Positions 23,521-36,995 of a stretch of 64,000 nucleotides of DNA are shown one piece after another; the stretch's first letter is position 1, and every line of letters begins with the position of its first letter. The stretch is taken from positions 291,693 to 355,692 of the forward strand of contig JAJTTP010000028.1 in NCBI GenBank assembly GCA_023313575.1, read 5' to 3'. This DNA comes from Eutypella sp. D-1. Its lineage: Eukaryota; Ascomycota; Sordariomycetes; Xylariales; Diatrypaceae. Below the pieces are notes generated by a model. The model ran no database searches, was not told the DNA's origin, and was given only the letters and a program-made list of their open reading frames with translations. The translations under genes and the position numbers were made by a program.

Positions 23521-23881
23521 GACCGCAAAAGAAGACCTGAGTCTACATAAGACAAGAAAGACGATCTTCCAGATATAAAACGGGGTGCCCATGAGCTATA
23601 ACTATGTGCCCTGGCGAACCCCGGGGATAAGATCCCTTTGATCGTCTATGTCCGACATTACCCCATATAGAATAGCCCCTTTTAAGTGAGGCTCAACTGA
23701 CAGTGATAAGATTAAATACTTTCGTTTCTGACATAGGGCAACTTTGATGCTACATTGTGTGCTAAGACGGTCAAATTCATGTCACCCTTTGTTAAGCTGA
23801 GGAACGGCACATCGACCTTAAGCGAGCTCCAGAGCTAATAACGGTACTCGGTAGCTAATAAGCTGTTAACGCCGTACTGTG
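23510..23881. other. Intergenic, no gene seen
   Basis: About 370 bp of normal-composition DNA before the RIPed block. No supported feature. Confidence 0.4.
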
Positions 23882-24030
23882 TCGAATAATAAGGTGGCTG
23901 GGAGTTTTAACGACTTATGCTTACGGCTAATATATAAATAAACAAGGTTATAGCTTTGCTTTTTATATAAATCCCTTTTTTTATATTAATATAATAATTA
24001 TTTATTTTATAATTTATATTATTTTTATAA
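23882..24030 (+). repeat. Left LTR remnant of copia family C
   Basis: Matches 32362-32515: ATAATAAGGTGGCTGGGAG, then GCTAATATATAAATAAACAA and TATAGCTTTGCTTTTTATAT. The first about 60 bp are not AT-shifted while the right copy is, so the RIP boundary falls inside this repeat. Only the LTR's 3' part is found; the 5' part is lost. Confidence 0.65.
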
Positions 24031-24032
24031 AA

Positions 24033-24065
<33 letters not shown>

Positions 24066-24396
24066 TTTTAAAATATATTTTTAATAATATTAAATAAAAA
24101 CCGTAAAACTTATTTAATTTACCATATTTCCTGTTAACGTTTATTAAAACTTTTATATATTAATAAATTTTTATGGAAATTTTACCCGTTATTTTATAAA
24201 CTTTATTATTTTATTTATTCTTATTTTATTTAATTAATTATTAACTTAATTATTATAGCCGTGCTTTCATTGCTTTAATAATTAAAAAAGAATTTATTAC
24301 GAATTAATAATTTGTTATAAATTAATAATAAAAATAAATTAATGCGGTTATTATAAGTGGGCTTAAAAGAATAAAATTATTAATAATATTAATAAT

Positions 24397-25990
24397 ATTA
24401 TAAATAAAAAAGATCTTAGGTTAAAGGGGTGGGCCTAGGCCATTTATTTAATAACAGCCTTAATAAGGCATTATAAATACTTAAAGCACTTAAATAAATA
24501 AGTTATTTATTATTTTATTTATTTATTTATTAATAACCTTTTAAGGATTTTATATTAAATACCGGATAATAATAAAAAGAGTTATTAATTTTAATAATAA
24601 TTTAAAACTTAAGCGGAGCCTTTTATATTTATTTTTTTATTTAAAACCCATTTAAAACGTCGGTAATTATTTTCGATTTAACGGTAAAAATAACGGCCCG
24701 TACGGATATATTTATAAAGCTTTCTTTTATAAAAGCTTTTTTATTAAATAGCTTAATTTTTATTAAAAAGAATTTTACTTTATTATATACGGCAATTATT
24801 ACTTAATTTAAAATAATTTTAAAAATAAAATAATAACAGCTAATAAATGTTAACGGCTTAACGGGCTAAGCGGCAAATACGGTAATAACTGCCGGGGGTT
24901 TAATAAACGGCGCCCGGTTAATAAATCGGGCGATTAACGGGTTAATAAGCCGGGCGATCGGTACGGTAACGGCTGCCGTTAACTTAACGGGCGGCACCGG
25001 GCTGGCCGGTCGGGCGGTTACCGCTGTTATAAACGGGCGCGTTATTACTTAAATAAATGCGGTAATAAATATAAGCGTTTCCGATTAAAATCGGTAATTA
25101 AAATAACTTTGTAAATATTTAAATAAGTTATTATTAATACGGTATTTTATATAATAATCGCAATAAGTTCGGGATTTAATTAAAAAGAATTATTTAACTT
25201 TAATAAATACCGATTAAAAAGTAAGTTTAATAAAATAACCGTTATAAAAGTGTTAAAAGAATTTATTACCCGTATTAAATTAAATATCGTAATAACGGTA
25301 AATTCGGTACAATAAAAAAATAAGTTTATGAATTTAATAAATAAAGGTCGGATTAAAAATCGAACGGTCATTTAAATAGTATTTAAAATCGGGTAACCGT
25401 TTATAAATTAAATCTTTTTAATAATAACGATCGCGATCGTAATATTAATTATCGCGATAATAACTATTAAAATAATAACTATCGTAATAATAATTATTAT
25501 AGTTATTATAACAATTAAAGTAATCCGGTAACCGTTTATAAAAATATAAATTAAAAAAAGTAACATTTATTAATTTAATAATAAGAAATAAATCGGGTAA
25601 CGTAAATATTTATTTAAAATTTATTTAATATCGTTATAATAAAAAGTTATTACTTAATAAATTCCGAAATAATAGTAATATATTATAATAATTTAACGGT
25701 TTAATCCCATAATTTTAATAACTATTTTAATAAATAATAGCGTTAAATTATTAAAGTTGATAAAATAGAAAATCTTTTAAATTTAATAAATAAGCTATTT
25801 AATTTATAATAAACGCTTATAATTTAAAAGGAATGTTATTATAAATAAAAAAGATCTTAAGCTAAATAAGTGGCCTTAAGCCACTTATTTAATAACAGCT
25901 TTAATAAGGCATTATAAGTGCTTAAAGCATTTAAATAAATAAGTTATTTATTATTTTATTTATTAATAGCCCCTTAAGGATTTTATATTA
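24397..25990. mobile_element. Nested short LTR-type element (about 1.6 kb)
   Basis: Direct repeats of about 155-160 bp at 24397-24557 and 25838-25990, from ATTATAAATAAAAAAGATC to GGATTTTATATTA, with a GGCCTAGGCC/GGCCTTAAGCC palindrome inside each. The 1.28-kb interior is RIPed, includes a G+C-richer stretch at 24.88-25.03 kb, and has no recognisable polymerase. It resembles a LARD or a deletion derivative. Confidence 0.6.
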
Positions 25991-27877
25991 TAAATACTTT
26001 TTATAATATGTCGAAAGGGTAAAAGCTTATTTAAAATAAATATAACTTTTAACTTTAATCTTATTTTTAAAAAAGTATTTATGCTTTTTTAATAAATTTA
26101 ACTTTTTATATTTAATATAAACCTTTTTCATAATAAAGAAAATTCTTTTTATAAATTTATATTATTAATTTTATTATTTTATTTATTATTTAATTTTAAT
26201 AAAATCTTTTAAATTTACCTTTTTATTAATGTAAATAATATTAATTCTTTTAATTTTAAAGTATTATCATTTATACCTTTTAAATTTAAAAATTTAAAAA
26301 TAAAACTTATATTTTCCGAAATAAATACCAATTTTAAATTATTATATTTATTTATAAACGATAACGGGTTATACGGTTTAATTTTATTATTATTAATTAC
26401 CTTGCTTTTAATATTAATACTTTTTATAACCGATCTTTTCGAATATTTATTTTATTTATATTCAACCTTTTATTTATAACGGTACCGTTTAAGTATACCG
26501 TACCTTTAATTTTTATTTTTATTAATATATATTTTATTAATAATAATTATTATAAATAAATTTATTTTCCCGGTTATACCGGACCTGTTATTAAAAAACC
26601 GTTTATTATTTAAATTTAAAATAAACGTTAAAAAAACAAATAACAGTTTTAATAATATAACGAAATTAAAATCCTTTTCCGAATAGTTCAACTTTTACCG
26701 AAAAATATCGGATTATTTTTATATATAAAGCTTAAAATGCTTAATATTAAACGACGATAAAACTTTAATTTTTATTAAATTTAAAAATTTAATAAAAATT
26801 AAAACTTATAAAAAAACTTAAGTTTAAAAAAAAAGTTATAAGCTATATTTATTACCGTTTAAAGAAAAATCCTCGAAAAGAAATTAAAATCTTTTAACTT
26901 AATACCGTAATTAAGGTTTAAGCGTATTTTAAAAAGTATTATAAATTTAAAAATAATACGATTTATTTTATAAAAGGAATAAAATTAAAATATTAAAAAA
27001 AAATTAACTTATACGTTTCGATATTTATAGAAAATAAATAATAAAACGTTAACTGTAAACGGAAAACAGGCGGTTATTAATATAATAATAACGATAAAAG
27101 ATAACGGGTTAATAACTTTAATTTTATAAATAAATATAAACTTAGGTATTTTTTAAAAAAAAATTATTTTTAACTTTTAAGGATTTATTTAATAACGATA
27201 TGGCGTTAACGTTATTAATATTAATATTAAAGTTTAATATTTTTATTAAAATATTTAATATTATTATACCCGGTAAAATTAAAACTTTAATTAACATTAA
27301 TATTATTAACTTTATTAACATAAAATAAATTAATTAGTAATTTATTATATTAACTTTTAAATTTTTATTTAAAAAAAAGGTTATAAAGCTTACCCGGTAA
27401 TTATAAAACGCTTTTATTTTCGATAACGGCTATAATTAATTTATTTATTATAAAAAACCGTAAATTTATAAAATTAATAATAAAGTTTTACCTTTAAAAT
27501 AATAAAAAACGGTACGGTTTATTATTTTTGTAAACAGTTAATTTAATTAAATCGAGGTATATAATATTTTTTATTATTTTAATATAAAGGTAAACCTAAT
27601 ATCGGTTATTTAATTTATTAAAAAAACCGTTAAATCTTTATTTTAATAAAATACCGTTTTTATAATTATAAGTAAAAATATATTTATAACGGTTATTAAA
27701 TTTTTCGGTTTATACATAATAAATTAACCCGGTAATAAATTTAATATAATAAGTTTAATTTTAATTATCTATTTTTATTTTATTTTTAATTTTAATTTTA
27801 ACGGTTAATACCATTATTTAAATTATTTTAATAAATAAGATTTTTAATATTATTAAGTTATTATTAAAATATTACGC

Positions 27878-28290
27878 TGTGACGGCCGGTTTATTCCTAA
27901 CTATTAGTCCAATCGAGGGGTTTATATTAACAAGAATGTTAGGAATTTTAAATAATAGTAAAGAAAAAAGGTGCTTTAAATAATTAAATTATATTATAAG
28001 TTAATAAGCATAAAACCTATTTTAAAAAAAAATAATAAACATAACTATATATTATTTATATCTTTTATTCTTAATATTAAAATATATAGTTATTATTAAA
28101 TCGTTAAAATCGCATCCGAATATAACGATTTAATATCGTTAAAATTATTACCGATTTAACTGACCTTTTTTAATCGTATAACGCATATGGCTTACTTTAA
28201 TATAATTGTTTTTTTCTCCAGAACTTAAGTTAAGGATCTTTTTTTATTATGTCAGCCTTACTCGGCTTAATGGCCCGACCGGTTATAACA
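27878..28290 (+). mobile_element. Solo LTR, family S (413 bp)
   Basis: Begins TGTGACGGCCGGTTTATTCC and ends GGTTATAACA. Exact 5-bp target duplication TACGC at 27873-27877 and 28291-28295. No internal retroelement sequence on either side, hence a solo LTR. Confidence 0.9.
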
Positions 28291-29129
28291 TACGCTTATA
28301 ACGATTGCGTTAAAGAATATTAACAAAAGAAACTATATAAATAAAAATTTAAAAAAAGTATTTACTTTTTAAAATTATTATATTTAAATAAGGCTGGAAT
28401 ACTTTAAAGCATTAAAGGTTACGATAATTTTATTAATTAGCTAATAATAATATATAATTATTTTTAAATAAGTTAAGCTTTATTTATTTTATTACCCCGA
28501 AACTGGCTTTAAATATTAAAGGATTTTTTAAAAAATAAAGAAAAACCGAATAACGTTATTACATAATTACTTTAAATAAACTCGGTTTATACGTTAATAA
28601 AAAATTTAAAAAGTTTTATAAGTTTAAAAATATCGATATTTATTATATAAATATTAATTAATATTAATTTAACGACTTTATAAAGTTATATATAAAATAT
28701 TTAAAGAAATATAATTAAATTTATAATTAAATTAATAATTAAAATATAAATTTTAAAAAAATATTAACTTATTATTAATATTATTTTATATAAGGCTTAA
28801 TATAAAGATAAACCCGATTTAAATTATTTAATAGTAATAAGTATAAAAAGGTAATATAAACTATTAAAAAAGTTAATATATTAAAATTTAAAATAATACC
28901 TTTTAAAATATTAAAATATAATAATAAAAGCGTAAATTATTATATCGTTTTATATACCAATAATAAAATAATGGTAAATATTAATAATATCGATTAAAAA
29001 GTACCGAAAAATTATAATTATAATAATTATAAATATTTACGTAATAAATCGTTTTTATTAATATTCTTTATACCCGAATTAAAGCATAAAAAGGTTTATA
29101 AAAGTTTATTAACGTACCGATTAATAAAA

Positions 29130-29554
29130 TGTTATAACCTGGTTAGGTTATTAGGCCCTAATAGGATTAACATAAATATAATCCCTGACCGTGGCACTGG
29201 AAAGGACAGCCACGATAAAATAAGCCACGTTCGAGTTACGTAATAAGAAGGATAGCCAGGGTAACTAGCTATCCTAATAATCTAAGATAACTGGGATAGC
29301 CAGTTATCTTAACGATTTAACAGCAACCATATATTCCAGTGTTAAGAATAAAGGATATAAAATAGTACATAATTACGTTTATTATTTTTTTTAAAAATAG
29401 TTTTTAAGTTTACCAGTTTATAATATAATTTGGTTACTTAAAGCAATTTTTTTTTATTACCAGACGTGATTACTTATTACTTAAAACCCTTAACACTTTT
29501 ATTAATATAAACCCCTCGATTGGATTAATAGTTAGGAATAAACCGGCCGTCACA
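29130..29554 (-). mobile_element. Solo LTR, family S (425 bp), inverted
   Basis: On the plus strand it runs TGTTATAACC...CCGGCCGTCACA, the reverse of the copy at 27878. Exact 5-bp duplication TAAAA at 29125-29129 and 29555-29559. Least AT-shifted of the three family-S copies, so probably the youngest. Confidence 0.9.
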
Positions 29555-31568
29555 TAAAATCGCGTTTTAAAGCTTATAACGTAAGGTTTAATTTATTATT
29601 TAACCTTAATATTAATAAAAAGTAAAATTTATTTTAATAATAATACCGGTAATAAAAAGTTTTATTTTAAAAATAACGCTAATAATAATAGGTTTTATTT
29701 TAAAAGTAATACCGGCGATAATACTTATTTTAAAAAAATAGGTAAAAAAATTAAAATAATTTATTAAAGCTGTTTAAAATTTAAAATTACGTATTTATAA
29801 TATTTAGCTTATTTATTATGAACTTTATATTAATTTATAGTTTTAATTAATAATAACACTATTTAATTTTATTATAATTTCTATTATTATTATAATTAAA
29901 TTAAAAAGTTATAAATAAGTTAAGTTAAATTTTTAATAATATAAATGAAAGAGTGTTATAAATTAAAAATATTATTATTTAATTAATAACGTTATTTAAA
30001 CGTTTTATAAATTATTTATTAAAAGAAAGACCTTATTTAATAAATATGGTTATAAATTAAAACGTAATGTTAATAAGGAAATTACCCGTTATAAAACTTA
30101 ATAAATTATAAAAAGTTTTAAATAAATAAAAAGGTTAAACCTTACCGATATTTTTATTTCGGTTTTAAAACTTATAAGTTATAAAGCTATTTTTATTATC
30201 GTTATAACTTTTAATTTCGAATTAAAATAAATAAAAAACTTTATATTCAATAGTTTTTAAAATATTAAAACGGGATTAATAAAGTTTATAAATTTAATAT
30301 TAAACCTTTACCGTTTATTTAAAAAAAAACTAAGCTTTAAATTATTAAATTTAAATGTAAAAATGTTTTACAAAGGATATTTTTATATCGTTATTTATAT
30401 CGATAATTTGCTTATAATTAAACTTAATAAAACAAAAATTCGGTAATTAAAAAAAGGTTTATTTATAAAGTTTTATATAATTAATTTTAAGCTTTATATT
30501 TATTATTTAGGTATAAATATAATCTGTAACCGTATTAATTATATTTTATAATTAAAGTAACGAAATTATTTCGAAAAAAATATTAAAGAATTAAAATAAT
30601 AAAACATATATTTAAACGTTATATTTATTAAAGTATTTAAAACTTTTAAATTTTTTAATAATTATATCATAACTTTTTAAAACGTTTATTAATATATTAA
30701 AATTATAAAATTATTTATATATGTTATATTAAGCATTTAACCCGATATCGTTTATGCCGTTTTTTATTTAAATCGTTATATAAAAACCTTTATTATAATA
30801 TATTTTAAAGCCGTTAAATAAATTTTACGTTATTTTAAAAGCATTTTTAATTTAAAACTTATTTATTCGGGTAATTTAAATATTTTAACCGGTTATACGG
30901 ATATTAATTAAGTTAATAATATATTTATTAATTAATATTTAAAATGTTAATTCATTATTATTTTAGTATTTTATAAAACCGAGTATATAAATTAAACGTA
31001 AGTTATAAAAAAGGTTATATAGCTATAACAATTATTTAGTAAATTTAACGTTAATAAAAGTAATATTTTAATTTTAATAAGTTTTAAAAATAATTAAAGC
31101 GTATTAATATTAATTAAAAACTTTTAATTTTACGGACGTATAAAATATATTAAGGTTTATTATTATTTTAACCGTAAAAAATAAATTAACGGTAAAGTAA
31201 ATTTACGATATGTTTATATTTTATAACAGGTAATAAACGGGTTAATAAAACCTTTATTTTACGATATTTTTATACGTTTTCGTAATTATTTAAAGATTTT
31301 ATTTTAAAAGCGGTTAAAATGATATATTTTTATTTTATATAATACGTACCCGTTTTCTTTAAATAAAAAAATAGCAGTATAAAAAATATAAACACGGGTT
31401 AAATAACGTTAAGATTTATACGTTTTATTTTATATCTTTATTATAAACGTAAATAATATAATTAATAAAATTATAACCTTATTGTATTAATTTTTTAATT
31501 AAAATAATATTATTTATAAAATTAAAAATCGTTAAATAAACCCTTTTTTTAAAGGGCGGAAATTGTTT

Positions 31569-32515
31569 AATTATTTATTACGTGGTTTAAATAATTTTAT
31601 TAACTTTTTTTTTAAAGTTAATAACGTTTATATATAAAAATAATAAAGCTTAATAAAATTTTAACCTATATAATATTATGTAATAAATATTAATATTATA
31701 AAATTCGGTATTATTAACTTAAATAACGATAATATTTTTAAAAACTTATAAATATAAAGCCGTAAGTTAAAAGCTTATTTATAATAATATTATAACTTTT
31801 TATATGCCGATTTTATATTATACGAATATTTTAAAGTACTTTTTATAACGTTTTATACCGTCGTTAATAAAATATTTATATTAATTTTATCGGCTTATTA
31901 ATAATAAAACCGGATAAATATATTAAAATAACCTTTTTTTATATTTTAAATTAATTTAAAAAAATAACTTAAATTATTTCGCCGGTAAACCGGTAAATAT
32001 ATATTAATTTAAAATTACGATTTAAAACTTAATATAATTTACCGATTACGATAATATAATATTTTTAATACCGTTTAACGTAATTTCGTTTAATATATAC
32101 GAAATTATCGATATATATATAACGTAAAAATATAATATAACGTTAATACGTTAATAAGTAAAAAAAATAAATATTTATTTTAATTATTATTAAAAATTAA
32201 ATAATTAATTATATTTAAGGATAAACTTTTTATAAAGGTTAATAATTTTTATTTTAAAAAATACGTTAAATTTAAAGCTTAAAAATTATAATTAAAAATA
32301 GTATTATATTTATTTTAAGCTAATTATAAAAACCGTTGATATAGTTTAAATAAAAGTATTAAATAATAAAGTGGTTAAAAATTTTAACGATTTATATTTA
32401 CAGTTAATATATAAATAAATAAAGCTATAGCTTTGCTTTTTATATAGATTTCTTTTTTATATTAATATAATAACTATTTATTTTCTAACCTACGTTATTT
32501 TTAATATATTAAATA
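31569..32515 (+). repeat. Probable 3' LTR of copia family C
   Basis: Starts after the polypurine tract at about 31556-31567 and ends where PKS sequence begins (about 32516). Its last 150 bp match 23882-24030. The start is inferred from the PPT and a TGTT beginning; length would be about 950 bp. Confidence 0.5.
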
Positions 32516-32531
32516 ATCGGTCGGCTTGTAT

Positions 32532-35500
32532 CTATCTCTTCCAGCGGCACGAGGACATGACGATGGCCGGGCGAGGGTCCCACCACCCCTCGACGTCCAC
32601 TTCGAAGCCTTGTGCATACAGCTCTCGGAGTCGCGTGGGCTCCAGACCCGTCAAGAAATGCGCTGTCTGTGAGCCCAGCGGCGGTCGGAAGTCGGTCATT
32701 AGAGCGAGATCGATCATTTGCAGCATCTCGTCTTCAGTGAGCGCCCTGAGTCCCCTACGCAGCAGCCAGGCCCAGACTTCGGAATTTTCGTGCAGGTAGC
32801 CCACATCGGAAATCATCCCCAGTCCAACTGATGATGTGGGCTTGCCCTGCCCGCTGCGCCACTGCGCGAACGCGTCGAGGAAGTGGTTCGCCGCGCAGTA
32901 GCTGCTTTCGGTGGCGCTTCCGAGGGATCCAGAGAGCGATGACATTAAGAGAAAAAAGTCTAAATTATGGCCCTCAAGAGCGTTGTGCAAGTTCCACGTG
33001 CCCTGCCACTTACGCTTGACACCTGTATGCCAGGTTTCATTCGTCACTATATCCAGAGTCAGTGTGCACTCCAAGTGATGTGATGGGATCGGATATTAAT
33101 TGTCTTACTTTCGCGGAAGTTGGAGGCGCCCACTGCCATCGCGGCCTGAATTACGCCCCCGATGGGAATGTGAGTTGCATCGCACGCTTTTATCGCCGAT
33201 GTTACTGCGGTCGAATCAGCCACGTCGCCTCGGACCACATAGACCTTAGCCCTGGCGTCCTCGAGCTGCGCAACCACCCTCCTAGCGTCTAGTCTATCGA
33301 TGCCGGACCGCCCGAGGAAGACAAAGTTGCGCGCACCCCGGGACAACATCCACCGCGATAGACTGCGCCCGAGGCCGCCCAAGCAACCAATAAGCAGATA
33401 GACCTTGTCCGGGTGAAACAGGGTTTGGAATCTGGCAGGTACGCTCTGCCCCAAATAGTAAATCAGCACGTCAAACGGCCAACAACCCATAGATTCAGGG
33501 AGCTTACTGGTATGATACTGTTAGGATTTTCCAATGTTACGACAATCTTACCAACTCGGCCTTCCTTGGAGAATTGGCGATAGGCTTGCACAACGTCTCC
33601 CACATCGTACTTGGTAACAGGCACAGCCCCGATGATTCCGGAGCGGTATAGCTCCAGCGTCTTCTTCGTCAGTCTATCGCAGTCAGTGAATGCCAGTTCC
33701 AGCAAGCAAGAACCATCGTGCTGCTTACCTGTTCAGCGTCCCACGCTGGTGCTGAAGTTTGTTATTAAACAGCTCGCTCAAGTCAAAAGCGGTAAAGGTG
33801 GCGTTTCGAAGAAAGACGCCCATGTCCAGCCTCCCCGAGTCCACCAGATCCTTCTTCCCAATCTCGACAAATCGACCAAACTCGGCGACGCAGTTCCAGC
33901 TATCGTGGAGCACATCACCTCCTAACGAGTTTATAACTACGTCCACGCCGTTACCGTTAGTGGCCTTTCTGATCCGGGACGCAAACGACGTGTCGCGCGA
34001 GTTAAAAACATGGCCCTCCGGCAAGTTAAACTTGGACATGAGGGAGTGTCGTTTTGCAGGCGTGCTGGCCGTGGTGTATACAGTTGCGCCCATGCCCAGT
34101 GCGAGACTAATTGCGGCAACACCAAAGGCGCCAGCCCCGGCGTGAAACAGGGCAGATTCGCCGGGTTACAGCTGTACGCAGTCCTGCAGGGCGTAGATGG
34201 CGGTACCGTACACGACGGGTAGGGTACACATGACGGCAAAGTCCTCATCGGGCTGAATCTTGTGTACCGCTGAAGCAGGCACCCTCTCCGTGGTGTTCCA
34301 ATGGTTTGGAGCGAGTGCCACGACACGGTCGCCGGGTTGAAGGTGAACGTTGCGCCCAGCAGCCTTGACGACGCCGCTAAACTCGAGTGCTAATGAGTTC
34401 TCTTGTGTCTCAACACGGCCGAACATGGTGTAGACGTCTTTGGCGTTGATGCTGACGGCGCGAACATTGATATCGACGTATCCCCCCTGGGGATCGTTGA
34501 CCGGCTCGCACAGCTTTTGAAAATATAGAGAACTTAGCTGACCAACTCTACCGACCGAGAGTCGGGTAGGGGTCGCATCCTTAAGCCGGTCCTGCCATAA
34601 GTGACCGTCCGAGCTCGGCCGAGGCTCCAGGCGGCAAGTGATCAGTGAGTTCATGCTCGCGTCTGGCACGAACCGATTGGTGTTATCCAAAGAAGGTGGG
34701 ATACGGTACTGATAACGCGACGAACCAGATCCATCTACTCGTTTTCCACTTCCAGGAACGAGATGCACATGGTGTCCGTGGCCACAGAGCTAGTCAAGAG
34801 GTCTCGAAGCGAAATAATATCCACCTGTGTCGCTCCTAAGGAGTCCAAGAGGAACGTGGAAAGAGTGTTCACGAGCTTGGCCACGGAAGGTGAAGGTGTT
34901 TTCTCTACGAGAAGAAAATTTGACCTGCCCGCCACGGCAGAGGACGTGTCTTTATGTGGCACCGCGAGTAGACAGCGCTGACCAACATCTAAAGTCCGAA
35001 ACCCTCGAGCTTCCAGGGTATCCAACGCCGCGTCCGAAGCCCGGGAAATAATCATGCCCTGCGCACCGACCAGCGAAATAATATGTCGCGGCACTTGGAT
35101 CCAGAACTTGGACGCGGCAGCGTGTGTAGGAATGAACGCGACGTCAAACGGCCCCCACTCGCCAGCCTCCAGCTGAATCTCTCCTTGGCCGAGCGTGCCG
35201 GCGGTCCAGGACTGATAACGGCAGGAAACGGATGATTCCCGACCCAGGAGACACGGCCAAATCGCCGCGCCGGACTGGTTGTCCGGGCCGCCGAGCTCGA
35301 GAATCCGCATTCGCGGATTCTTGTGGCCCGCTATGTCGAGAAGCGCGGCGAGTCGCGCAAAGATCTCGTTTCCGGCAATTTCCGACTCCTGCATGTCTAC
35401 GAACCGCGGGACGTAGTCGCGGAGCTGATTCTCGGACTCGCGAGTGATCCTGAGGGGCTCTGGTTTCCAACAAACGCGCAGGCACGGGTGGCGCTGCTGG

Positions 35501-35571
35501 CTAGATAAGGTGTCTCCGTAAGGCTGTTGAGGATCCGCTAGCCTCGCCGCTGTACAAGCTGTAACAGACAT
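32532..35571 (-). pseudogene. Highly reducing polyketide synthase, C-terminal fragment (CMeT relic-ER-KR)
   Basis: The minus strand reads, in order: a post-DH linker and methyltransferase relic (NPRMRILELGG, 35571-34735), an ER domain (34.55-33.5 kb: GDRVVALAPNHW, HAGAGAFGVAAISLALGMGA, VVINSLGGDVLHDSW) and a KR domain (33.4-32.6 kb: YLLIGCLGGLGRSLSRWML, SSLSG serine, SSYCAAN with Tyr and Asn). Three introns fit: 33728-33674, 33507-33446 and 33108-33047. TAA at 34168-34166 stands for an expected Gln in the ER. A frame break and deletion lie near 34.74 kb. KS, AT and DH are missing upstream and ACP is missing downstream, where the copia LTR begins 17 bp after the stop. KR catalytic residues survive. 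The enzyme would have built a reduced polyketide; this copy cannot. Confidence 0.92.
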
Positions 35572-35859
35572 TCTCTAAGTTTATTCTGGCGGCACCCGCA
35601 ACATTACTCCCCTTAAGTGTACAGCTCGACCGCAAGGTGCCGGGGCTGCTTATTGTAAAGCGTGTGTGAATATCTCACTCGAGGCCAATGTCGGCAGACC
35701 CTGTGGCCTGGGTCTCCGCTGCGGGCTCTCATCGGTTGACTGGTTTTCTCTCATGTGTATACACTATCAGTTGCATTGCGTGCTAATATGGCGAGCACTG
35801 ACCCCCCTTCCCCTTTCCGCCCCATCACCGCCCCTCCCTCGTCCAAGTCGACCACCTGC

Positions 35860-36215
35860 GTAACCTTTACAGTCAATATCTATTAGATGCCAGATCTGAC
35901 AATGACAGTCGCCGCCCATAACGAGCGAACAGCCATTGACGTAGCTGGACCTGGGAATGCATAGGCAGAGAAATGCGTCGGCTGTCTCGTCCGTCATGCT
36001 GAACCTGCCCATCGGAACCAACTTCTTGATCATGTCGTCCAGACCAGTCAAGCTATCCTTGGTCGCATGGATAAGCGGTGTCCACCCATCCGGGGCACAG
36101 GTAGCTTGACGCGAATCCCGTGCGGGACCATATCAATGGCCATGCATGCCATCTTAGCTTCAGCTCTCTACATCTTTGTTACGCTAAAGTCTCTGTCGGG
36201 TCGGGCCTACCTATC
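35860..36215 (-). pseudogene. Short-chain dehydrogenase/reductase fragment, frameshifted
   Basis: Minus-strand fragments in three frames give the C-terminal half of an SDR: SVTK (remnant of the YxxxK site, Tyr not evident), MAIDMVPHGIRV, LCPGWVDT, then VPMGRFSMTDETADAFLCLC and SSYVNGCSLVMGGD. At least two one-base shifts separate them near 36.08-36.12 kb, and a stop follows SVTKM. The N-terminal Rossmann motif is not found. SDRs reduce or oxidise carbonyls with NAD(P)H. Its position next to the PKS relic suggests a former tailoring enzyme, which is inference. Confidence 0.75.
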
Positions 36216-36995
36216 TGCAACCTGCTCAAGACCAGCGCTGCGTGCTTGGAGACGACGTACGAGCACCTGCCTGAGCCCACGAGACAGGACGATGCCGACC
36301 CCGCGGGAACAATGGTAATTTTCTCGCGTCACGGCACGGTCAGGTTTTACGTTGCTGCAGTGCACAAGTGTCTGCGACTTCATGACTTGGCCACGGACCG
36401 AGTCACTAAAAACGGCTCCGTCACAGAACTCGGAGTCCACATCTGTAGTTGAAGCCTCTTTTGCAATTCCGACCTGGAGAAAGCCCAGCCCGTAATCAAT
36501 ATCGTTATGCCAAGGGGATCGAAGGTGGGGGAAGGGAGTGCGGGGGAGAATGACGGGGCCCCAGGTAGATCCCTAACCCCGGCAGAGATAAGAAAATCTC
36601 GCCAATCACATAAAATCATTTTTACTGAGGCCTACTAGAATTCTATCGGATACTTCAAAGTAAGGGCACGGGGCATAGGTGTATGTTACACATAAGTCGC
36701 GCTTGGCCGCCACACATGTTGCGTTGTGGTACCGTAACAGTTACACAACCCTCCCTTTTGTCCTTGTCCCATCTTCCATCATCTCCACCCTTTATTCTCT
36801 ACTAGGTAAGCATGAAGCAGTTACTTATGTCCATGGAAATTGGGAAGCTTCTTTCAGCACTTGCAACTCCAAAAACTTCAACTGCCCCTATTCCCAACTA
36901 GCGGCCTGATCCACCACATTCCAACCGAGAAGCGACTACCCGACAATAAGTTGCAGTAGAACTACAGAGGAACGAGACTCACTCCAGCAATCAGT
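36216..36995. other. Intergenic, no gene seen
   Basis: About 780 bp including the promoter of the phosphotransferase gene. Pyrimidine-rich runs precede the ATG at 36996. No other feature supported. Confidence 0.4.

Larger units (their letters stand above)
23882..32515 (+). mobile_element. RIPed Ty1/copia retrotransposon block (family C) with nested insertions
   Basis: An 8.6-kb AT-rich block bounded by related direct repeats (23882-24030 and 32362-32515). On the plus strand, ignoring stops, 30380-30540 reads as a copia reverse transcriptase (YIDN for YIDD, then LLII and YLGINI). 30720-31290 reads as copia RNase H, including PDIVYAV, ILRYFKS, GRIKYIKV and the GLIKPL end. A polypurine tract AAAGGGCGGAAA ends at about 31567 and is followed by TGTT, the likely start of the 3' LTR. 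Everything carries many C-to-T and G-to-A changes with CpG spared. Two solo LTRs and one short LTR element are nested inside. Gag and integrase were not resolved. Confidence 0.85.

Noticed and set aside
24880..25030. G+C-rich words (CGGGCGG, GCCGGG) considered as a repeat array or CRISPR-like structure
   Set aside because: No constant repeat/spacer spacing; better explained as RIP-resistant CpG words in a retroelement.
25180..26691. Short frames in AT-rich DNA
   Set aside because: Phe/Asn/Ile/Leu-rich products typical of RIPed DNA; not genes.
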